Assembly (NCBI RefSeq): GCF_000813005.1
Contig: NZ_JSYP01000012.1
Span: forward strand, 119,290 to 183,289
Source of the DNA: Flavobacterium sp. KMS
GTDB taxonomy: Bacteria; Bacteroidota; Bacteroidia; Flavobacteriales; Flavobacteriaceae
Length of the DNA: 64,000 bases
Reading direction: 5' to 3'
Shown here: positions 26,154 to 32,541 of the stretch, one piece after another
Layout: every line of letters starts with the position of its first letter
How positions within the stretch are numbered: the first letter of the stretch is position 1
Program-made: the position numbers and the translations under genes
The notes under the pieces: model-generated
What the model was told of the DNA's origin: nothing
What the model saw: the letters and a program-made list of their open reading frames with translations, nothing else
Databases searched by the model: none

Positions 26154-26219
26154 TCTATCAGTCATGGGTTCGAATCCCATTCGCAGTAATGCGATAGTTC
26201 AGTTAGGTAGAACAATAGA
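26154..26219 (+). tRNA. Circularly permuted tRNA A (3' half, then 5' half)
   Basis: Order on the DNA: anticodon-stem strand TCTAT (26154-26158), variable CAGTC, T arm ATGGG-TTCGAAT-CCCAT (26164-26180), acceptor strand TCGCAGT (26181-26187); then, with no spacer, acceptor strand AATGCGA (26188-26194), TA, D arm GTTC-AGTTAGGTA-GAAC, A, and anticodon-stem strand ATAGA (26215-26219). Rearranged, every helix forms: acceptor 6 of 7, D 4 of 4, anticodon 5 of 5, T 5 of 5, and all inter-arm lengths are standard. The anticodon would be set at the junction; CTC (Glu) is possible if the loop comes from the bases just upstream of 26154. Confidence 0.72.
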
Positions 26220-26297
26220 AAGTTGCAGGTTCGAATCCTGCGCCGAATTCAGATTCGGATAGACAATTGGTAGTCAACAGACTGAAAATCTGTGTTT
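26220..26297 (+). tRNA. Circularly permuted tRNA-Phe(GAA) B
   Basis: The 3' half (variable AAGTT, T arm GCAGG-TTCGAAT-CCTGC at 26225-26241, acceptor GCCGAAT 26242-26248) is followed by TCAG and then the 5' half: acceptor ATTCGGA (26253-26259), TA, D arm GAC-N8-GTC, anticodon stem ACAGA/TCTGT with the canonical Phe loop CTGAAAA (anticodon GAA). The acceptor pairs 6 of 7, T and anticodon stems 5 of 5. The permutation point is in the variable loop, and both flanks share GTT there (26222-26224 and 26294-26297 region). Confidence 0.75.
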
Positions 26298-26689
26298 AGA
26301 GGGCATCACTCTTAAAAAGATGCATAACCAAAGAAAACTGATTTGTCTTTGTCTGTGAAACTAGGATTGTAAAGTCCAAAATTTCACGCTCATGATAAAA
26401 CCAGCGCGAATAGTAATGTGTTTTGAAAGACTCATTTTCTTTTCGGTTTGATTGTTTAAGTGATTTTTTTAGAATTTAGAATCGCTTTCACAAAATAGAA
26501 TCGCAAAACAATTGGAGTTAGCAAATAACAAACTATTCGTCCGTTTTTCTCGGAGGAGAGAGACAATGAAGTTTTTTTATTTTGAAAAGAATAGAAGCAA
26601 GAGAATAGATTTAAGAAAACAGAAAATATAACTAAGTTTTTTACTGGTTGGAAAACATGAAACCAAAAAAACTTTAAACAAAAATAAAA
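26298..26689. other. Leader between permuted tRNAs and the SPFH gene
   Basis: About 390 bases without a gene. A GCATC/GATGC hairpin lies at about 26303-26323, directly after the Phe half, and a GTGAAA...TTTCAC pairing near 26358-26388. No further tRNA arm with a TTCGAAT-type loop is seen. It may be a long 5' UTR of the SPFH gene. Confidence 0.4.
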
Positions 26690-27787
26690 ATGATAGATAG
26701 AATTAAAATTAATGCGTACCAAGTAGGTTTGGTATTCGAAAATAGAAAATTGAGAGCAGTATTAGAAGATGGTTCTCACTGGATTTTCGGCAATAAAAAT
26801 GTTATGATTTATGATATGGGCTTGTCATTTCAAGCGCCATACGAGTTGAATATATTGTTGCAAAATGAAGTATTGGCTTCTATGTTAGAAATAGTTGAGG
26901 TTGCCGATAACGAAATTGTATTGCAATTTGTAAACGGTAACTTTAAAGAAGTTTTAACCGCAGGTAGATATGCTTTCTGGAAAGGTGTTGTAAAAAATGA
27001 ATTTACTAAAGTAGATTTATCTAAAATTTATATCACCGAAAATATTCCAATGAATTTATTGGAGAACGCTAAATTGAGGTTGTACGCAAGAAAATTTATT
27101 GTTGCCAGCAATGATAAAGCATTGTTGTTTGTAAACGGAACTTTTACAACCGAATTAAGAGCAGGAACTCATTATTTTTGGAATAATGCAATTACTATCG
27201 AAGTAAAAACGGTTGATGCAAGACAACAACATGTTGAAATTTCAGGACAGGAATTATTGACAAGAGACAAAGCAGGATTGAGGATTAATTTCTTTGTAAG
27301 ATACCAGGTTGTTGATATCATGAAAGCTTTGGTCGATAACAAAGACTTTGAAAAACAATTGTATGTTGCCATGCAACTTGCTTTGAGAGCATTCGTAGGA
27401 GGTTTAACCTTAGACGAATTGTTAGCCAAAAAAGATACGATTGCCGATGCAATTTTGGATGAAGTAACAACTAAAATCAATGAGTTGGGATTGGTGATTT
27501 CTGATGCTGGAATCCGAGATGTAATCTTACCAGGAGATATGAAAGAAATCATGAACCAGGTTTTGGTTGCCGAGAAAAAAGCGCAAGCTAATAGCATTAT
27601 GCGAAGAGAAGAAACTGCCGCAACAAGAAGTTTGTTAAACACAGCAAAGTTGATGGAGGAAAACGAGATGTTGTGGAAATTGAAAGAAATGGAATATGTT
27701 GAAAAAATCGCTGATAAGATTGGAGAAATTACCATTTCTGGTAGCGGAAACGTTATTGGTCAATTGAAGGAAATCTTCGTGAAATAA
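26690..27787 (+). CDS. SPFH/band-7 (slipin-like) protein
   Basis: 365 residues. The first 130 residues contain two related beta segments (LRAVLEDGSHWIFG and FKEVLTAGRYAFWKG) with a third like copy (FTTELRAGTHYFWN) before the SPFH core at about 150-290 (VKTVDARQQHVEISGQELLTRDKAGL). A charged helix (about 300-345) follows. There is no N-terminal membrane anchor, unlike stomatins. SPFH proteins of this soluble type recur in bacterial RNA-repair and stress loci and form oligomeric scaffolds. It follows the permuted tRNA locus on the same strand and probably shares its promoter. Confidence 0.85.
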   Translation: MIDRIKINAYQVGLVFENRKLRAVLEDGSHWIFGNKNVMIYDMGLSFQAPYELNILLQNEVLASMLEIVEVADNEIVLQFVNGNFKEVLTAGRYAFWKGVVKNEFTKVDLSKIYITENIPMNLLENAKLRLYARKFIVASNDKALLFVNGTFTTELRAGTHYFWNNAITIEVKTVDARQQHVEISGQELLTRDKAGLRINFFVRYQVVDIMKALVDNKDFEKQLYVAMQLALRAFVGGLTLDELLAKKDTIADAILDEVTTKINELGLVISDAGIRDVILPGDMKEIMNQVLVAEKKAQANSIMRREETAATRSLLNTAKLMEENEMLWKLKEMEYVEKIADKIGEITISGSGNVIGQLKEIFVK

Positions 27788-27842
27788 AGACTCTTTTAAA
27801 TGAAAGAGAAATTTAATTAATATAAAAAAGCAGATAATTTTT

Positions 27843-27988
27843 CTATCACATAGAGACATAGAATTTTATTTTTAAAGAAGAGAGTCTAAGATAAATACAT
27901 TTCTTTCGCATAGTAACTATGTTTATTTAAAATAAGTGAAACGTCTTTTTTGCAGTGTAAAGCAAAGTCATGTTTCTATGTGTTAGAA
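27843..27988. repeat. 146-bp palindromic element, copy B (MITE-like)
   Basis: Same terminal inverted repeats (CACATAGAGACATAGA / CATGTTTCTATGTGTTAG) and the same 'gtgaaacgtctttttt' block as copy A at 22526; the centre is diverged. It lies between the SPFH and exonuclease genes. Confidence 0.75.
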
Positions 27989-28019
27989 AAATTAAATGCA
28001 ATATTTAAAAAAAGAAAAA

Positions 28020-28565
28020 ATGAAAACTACAGATAAAATTATTATCATAGATTTAGAAGCCACGTGTTGGCAAGGCGAAGTCCCTAAAGGACAGCAAAAT
28101 GAAATTATTGAAATTGGATTAGCAGTCTTGGATTCCCAAACAGGGACGATTACTAAAAATCAGGGTATTTTAATAAAACCACAACGCTCCAGTGTGAGTC
28201 CGTTTTGTACAGAATTAACCACTATTACTCAGAATTTACTAGATAAAAATGGAGTAAGCTTTGAAGAAGCGATTGAAAAATTAGCAGACGAATATCAACC
28301 TGATTTATATACTTGGGCAAGTTACGGTCAGTACGATCTTAATATGCTTATGAAACAATGTAAATCCTTTGGTATTTCATATCCTATGGGAGAGGAGCAT
28401 ATTAATGTAAAAGTTCATTTTGCGGAGAAATTTGGTTTACAAAAGCCAACCGGAATGAATGGTGCTTTGCAGTTATTGAATATTCCGTTAGAAGGAACAC
28501 ATCACCGAGGTATTGATGATGCAAAGAATATCGCTAAAATTTTGCATTGGTGTTTGCATAATTAA
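28020..28565 (+). CDS. DEDDh 3'-5' exonuclease, ERI-1/KapD-like
   Basis: 181 residues from ATG 28020; an upstream ATG at 27996 adds eight residues. DEDDh residues are visible: DLEATCW (D and E), ASYGQYDLNM (D), and HHRGIDDAKN (H and D). The DLEATCW motif and spacing match the ERI-1/KapD exoribonuclease branch rather than DNA polymerase epsilon. It could trim 3' ends of tRNA fragments. It is separated from the SPFH gene by the palindromic element and ends at a strong terminator. Confidence 0.88.
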   Translation: MKTTDKIIIIDLEATCWQGEVPKGQQNEIIEIGLAVLDSQTGTITKNQGILIKPQRSSVSPFCTELTTITQNLLDKNGVSFEEAIEKLADEYQPDLYTWASYGQYDLNMLMKQCKSFGISYPMGEEHINVKVHFAEKFGLQKPTGMNGALQLLNIPLEGTHHRGIDDAKNIAKILHWCLHN

Positions 28566-28592
28566 AAAGATGCAATGTTATACATTAAATAA

Positions 28593-28623
28593 AAAAACCA
28601 CGAATAGTACATTCGTGGTTTTT
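28593..28623. terminator. Terminator, ACCACGAAT family
   Basis: A 13-bp stem, AAAAACCACGAAT / ATTCGTGGTTTTT, with a 5-nt loop. The same stem ends the genes at 34791 and 41757. Symmetric A/T flanks allow it to work in both directions between convergent genes. Confidence 0.9.
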
Positions 28624-28665
28624 CCGTTTAATTGAGTTAATCTAGGTTTATGAATTGATATGAAA

Positions 28666-31575
28666 TTAGTTTTTAATTATTTTCTTGGTCGTTACAGTTC
28701 CGTTGTTTGATACAAACTGAACAACATAAATTCCAGGAATTTGATTGGCTATATTCACACTAAATTCTTTTTTCTTGCTTGTTTTTTCTTGGAAAACAGC
28801 AACGTTATGAATGTTAGTTATTCTTAAAGTTCCTTGTTCCTCACTATTAATACTTATTTTAAATATTCCATTAGTAGGATTAGGATAAATTGTAATTATT
28901 CGGGATTCGGCAGTTTCAGTTGCTAGAGCCGTATTTGCTTTAGTGTTTGGTTTGCCTTCTCTTACAAGTGCAAAACGTTCTCCTCCTTCAAGTTCCCCTT
29001 TTAGAGCATCTTCCTGAATAAAATCTACTGTGATTTGTTCATCGGCAGGCAAGACAGTTGCAACTCTAAAATCAAATGCTATTGCAAATGTTTCTTCTAA
29101 ATCAATAGGTAAATTTGCAATTGCTGATTCTCTGGATCTTATCAGAATTTTATTTTTACCAATAATCTCAACAGCTTTAAAAGAATTATTTGCCTGAGCT
29201 CTTTCAAATAACTTATCATCTAGAGTAGCTTCTATTACTCCGCCTAAATCAAAGAAGTTATTTTTTAATTGCTCATTATAACCTTTATCTACAAATCTAA
29301 GATTTACAGTTTTAGATCTTATACCTCTAACAAATACGGTTGTTGGAGGAACAATATCGGTTGTATTTAAGTTGTAAACACTTAAATTTTTCCAGGCAAT
29401 ATTATTGTTACTTTTAGTATTTACACCAATACCTACACCTGTTAATTCACCAACCATAGGATCATTAGGAGATTCTATTCTTGCAGCCAGACAAAAATGA
29501 TGTTGGTCAGTAGGATATATTGCTGGATTTGGCGGATACCAAGGAATCATTACAATAGTATTACCTCCGGCAGGAATAGACGGAATGCTTACTTCTCCTA
29601 TTTCATCTCCATATTTAATAGGGCCAATATTAAAGTTCACAAAATTAGTAGGCCACGTTAATCCTGAAGAAGCTTTGGCAAAATACAATCTTACTTTTGC
29701 AGATGCACTTGTATTTGTACTTCTATTATAAACTCTTATATAAACTCCGTTTGGAGAAGATAATTTAAATTCCGGATTTTGATGTACAAGTCCGGCATCG
29801 ATGTTTTGTCTTACCCAGATATCATCGCTTATCCACATAGGACCTAGATCTGGGTTTGGTTGTACACCAGTATCGTAAGGTCTGTCTTTTATGTATAAAT
29901 CGGTAGTAGGCAATGCAATTCCGGTTACGATTACCGAATATTTTTGCAGCGCGTTTACCAATGTTCCTTTATGCGTAATAGTAACAGTATAAATACCAGC
30001 CGCTCCATTAATACTAATGCGCTCAAAAGGATCTTTGGTATTATCACCTAATCCATTTGTTGTAGCCGACGTAAGTCTGTAAGGAAAAAAAGTACCAGAT
30101 CCATTAGTAACTCGTATATCTAAGTCATTAACTAATCTTGCTGTAGCAATATTTGGCGTGCTACCAGAGTAGGCTATACCCGCAGGATCTGTCCATGATA
30201 TAGAAGCTACAAGAGGATTTATACCATCAGAAACTACTTTAAAACTATAACTAGATCCTGTAGGTAAAGTATGCTCCTGAATAATAGAGTTAGTTCCGTT
30301 TTTGGTAATTGTCTCGGCAGCAAACTTTGCGTTTAGTAAACCCCAGCCAAAAATAGCATCGGGACCTGTAGTTCCGGCATCATCAGCCGTATGTAGTGCC
30401 AAACCTTTTAACGTTGCTGCACGCATAAAATTGTTTGTAATGTTTTTGTAATGTTGCTGCAACAAGAGTAAAGTTCCTGTAACGTTTGGAGCTGCCATAG
30501 AAGTTCCTGTGGCATTACCATAACTACTATTCGTTAAAGGTGTTGGTGTAGCAGTAAGTGTAGCTGTGGAATATACTGCAGTTCCGTTTCCTGTTAAGTC
30601 AGGTTTTATTCTTAAATCATCTGTAGGACCTTGACTGCTAGAGGTATTAATAGTTACACTCGTTAATACTCCTGTTGTACTTATAACGGCATCATTTGCA
30701 TTGGCAATAACCAGATTATTTTTGGCGGTCGAAAAACCTGTAAGTTTATCATAGCCAGGACCTCCTAACGGGCTTGTGTTTGCAGTGTTATCAGTCCCAT
30801 CATTACCAGCAGATTTTATCTGTAAGTAATATGGAGCATTGTACATTACATTATCCCAATCTCTTGCAGTTGTTTCATACGTACCAAATCGCCATGCAGC
30901 CATAACAACATTTCCGAAAGCATCTCTTAATCCCCATCCGTATGAATGATTAGATAATAACATTCCGTTTGTTGAAGCTGTAGTTGCTTCGGGTAAATCA
31001 TTATTCCATTCATTGGTTCTTGCATTTGCCTGATTTGCCATTCCTTTTGCAGCAGCGACAGATCCAGCAGCGACAATAGTACCTGTAACATGATTTGCAT
31101 GTTGACTATTGTTACCTCCACCAATAACTGTAACTCCATCGGCAATAGTAACTCTTCCTCCAAACTCATTGTGCGTAGGAAGCGTAGCTCCTCCATCCCA
31201 AACATAAGCAGTCATGGTTTGTCCGTTAAGATTAAGTCCTAAACCGCCTCCAGAGTTCAAAAAGTTGGCTCGGGTAGATTTGGCAGCATTTACGTTGTCG
31301 GGAGTATAATAAATTGGAGATTTTCCATCCGGACTAATATCCATCAATTCGCTAGTTGTTCCGTCTTTGTTGGTAAAAGAGGTGCTCCAACCATTGGTTC
31401 TTGCTGTGCTTAAGATTCTTTGTTTTTTTTGCTCAGCTTCAGATCTAAATTTTTGACTTAACGATTCTAATTCAGTTACATTCGAGTTAGATCGAATTAC
31501 TTCTATGTCTTTTTGCGTTTGCGAGTAGGTAATTCCGCATACACAAAATAGAGCAATTTTGTATAAATTTTTCAT
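28666..31575 (-). CDS. Secreted S8 (subtilisin-like) serine protease with T9SS sorting domain
   Basis: 969 residues with a signal peptide (1-19). Catalytic triad segments: Asp in AYVWDGGATLPTHNEF (about 130), His in QHANHVTGTI (about 160), Ser in GTSMAAPNVTG (about 360). A P-domain-like beta region and further beta domains follow. The C-terminal 75 residues (IYPNPTNGIFKI...KKIIKN) are a type A T9SS sorting domain, so the enzyme is exported and anchored at the cell surface. A typical flavobacterial gene, unrelated to the RNA modules on both sides. Confidence 0.95.
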   Translation of the reverse strand: MKNLYKIALFCVCGITYSQTQKDIEVIRSNSNVTELESLSQKFRSEAEQKKQRILSTARTNGWSTSFTNKDGTTSELMDISPDGKSPIYYTPDNVNAAKSTRANFLNSGGGLGLNLNGQTMTAYVWDGGATLPTHNEFGGRVTIADGVTVIGGGNNSQHANHVTGTIVAAGSVAAAKGMANQANARTNEWNNDLPEATTASTNGMLLSNHSYGWGLRDAFGNVVMAAWRFGTYETTARDWDNVMYNAPYYLQIKSAGNDGTDNTANTSPLGGPGYDKLTGFSTAKNNLVIANANDAVISTTGVLTSVTINTSSSQGPTDDLRIKPDLTGNGTAVYSTATLTATPTPLTNSSYGNATGTSMAAPNVTGTLLLLQQHYKNITNNFMRAATLKGLALHTADDAGTTGPDAIFGWGLLNAKFAAETITKNGTNSIIQEHTLPTGSSYSFKVVSDGINPLVASISWTDPAGIAYSGSTPNIATARLVNDLDIRVTNGSGTFFPYRLTSATTNGLGDNTKDPFERISINGAAGIYTVTITHKGTLVNALQKYSVIVTGIALPTTDLYIKDRPYDTGVQPNPDLGPMWISDDIWVRQNIDAGLVHQNPEFKLSSPNGVYIRVYNRSTNTSASAKVRLYFAKASSGLTWPTNFVNFNIGPIKYGDEIGEVSIPSIPAGGNTIVMIPWYPPNPAIYPTDQHHFCLAARIESPNDPMVGELTGVGIGVNTKSNNNIAWKNLSVYNLNTTDIVPPTTVFVRGIRSKTVNLRFVDKGYNEQLKNNFFDLGGVIEATLDDKLFERAQANNSFKAVEIIGKNKILIRSRESAIANLPIDLEETFAIAFDFRVATVLPADEQITVDFIQEDALKGELEGGERFALVREGKPNTKANTALATETAESRIITIYPNPTNGIFKISINSEEQGTLRITNIHNVAVFQEKTSKKKEFSVNIANQIPGIYVVQFVSNNGTVTTKKIIKN

Positions 31576-32023
31576 ATAGTTTGATTTGGGGGTTAATCAC
31601 TTTTTTATATTCTATTGTATTCATGAACAGAATAGGGGCGGACTTTTGTCATTAATTACTCCTGTAAACTCGTAAAATAACGTTGGTTTCATTTTCATAA
31701 TTTTCTAGTTTTAAAAGGTTATTAAATAGATTTACTTTAATAATTCAACTTTCTGTTTTTTTGAGTATACCATTTATTTACAGAAGTTTTTTTTTAAAGC
31801 GAATAAAAATAGTTAATTTAATTAAAAAATAATCAGGTATAAATACTTGATTTTTAAGCAAGTGTAAATTTTTAATAAGAAATGTAATAAAGTAATTGAA
31901 TGAGGAATTTTACTAGTTTTCAATAAATAAAAAGATGCTTCCGCAAATAAAAATCAGATTTATGAGATAAAATATCTTATCAGGAATAAGAAATTAATAC
32001 ATATTTGAAAAAAAATATTTTAG
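31576..32023. other. Non-coding gap upstream of module 5
   Basis: AT-rich leader of the leftward protease gene and spacer. No gene or structured repeat recognised before the shared element at 32024. Confidence 0.5.
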
Positions 32024-32096
32024 CTACGCAGAATAACTGCGCACTATAATTTGAATATTTGCTCAAGAAATAAAAACACGTTCTTTTAAATAAAAC
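32024..32096 (+). promoter_or_regulatory. Shared upstream palindromic element, copy 3
   Basis: TACGCA (32025-32030) / TGCGCA (32038-32043) with a 7-nt spacer, then TTTGAATATTTGCTC and a conserved AT tract nearly identical to 25934-25986. It precedes the split tRNA-Lys and the TerD/MoxR operon. Confidence 0.65.
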
Positions 32097-32104
32097 AAAT
32101 ACAT

Positions 32105-32495
32105 TAATCAGGTCAAGTCTAAAGTTACTTCAATAACCATTTAAGATATACTTTGGCAATTATCGATTAATACATTTATAAAAATATGGGGCAGTAGCTC
32201 AGCGGTAGAGCAGGTAGTTTTGAAATTATCCTTAAAAGGTCAATCATAACTTACTTCTCGCATTTTTAACGCCCGTGTCGTGGGTTCGAATCCCACCTGC
32301 TCCACAATTATGGTTAATAAAAACTTACTTCAGAAGACAGCCAATTTCGGCTCGAATCCGAACAAGTTTTAAAATTATCATTAATGCAACTGAGGGTCAA
32401 GATTAACTTACTTCTGGGGAAACCCACCAAACTGTCACTTTGAACTAGTTAATCCATTATCCTCGAATTTAAGGTCAAGTGTTTCTTACTTCAAA
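32105..32495 (+). repeat. Five-copy AGGTCAAG...TTACTTC repeat array
   Basis: The motif (A/G)GGTCAA, 5-9 variable bases, then TTACTTC ends at 32131, 32257, 32331, 32414 and 32492, i.e. steps of 126, 74, 83 and 78 bases (tRNA-like spacing after the first). Three copies are preceded by ATTATC(C/A)T. Copy 2 lies inside the tRNA-Lys insert. In copy 3, AAAACTT (32320-32326) pairs with AAGTTTT (32364-32370) around a T-arm-like TTCGG-CTCGAAT-CCGAA, giving a 51-nt mini-tRNA-like fold. Confidence 0.6.
32188..32304 (+). tRNA. tRNA-Lys(TTT) interrupted by a 45-nt insert in the anticodon stem
   Basis: Exon 1 (32188-32214) gives acceptor GGGGCAG, TA, D arm GCTC-AGCGGTA-GAGC, A, GG. Exon 2 (32260-32304) gives GCA, loop TTTTTAA (anticodon TTT), CGCCC, variable GTGTC, T arm GTGGG-TTCGAAT-CCCAC, acceptor CTGCTCC, A73. 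Joined, the anticodon stem is GGGCA/CGCCC (4 of 5) and all other stems are perfect; the mature RNA would be 72 nt. The 45-nt insert (32215-32259) carries copy 2 of the repeat motif. It is far too short for a group I or II intron, so removal would need cut-and-ligate splicing. Confidence 0.75.
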
Positions 32496-32541
32496 AATCT
32501 TTTAGGTAGAACCAGAAACACAATTATCTAAATTTTTAAAA

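Noticed and set aside
26196..26251. A normal-order tRNA lacking an anticodon arm (5' half of unit A with 3' half of unit B)
   Set aside because: AATGCGA does not pair with GCCGAAT, whereas both halves pair well in the permuted arrangement.
32215..32259. Group I or group II intron in tRNA-Lys
   Set aside because: 45 nt is far below the minimal size and no catalytic core pairing is present.
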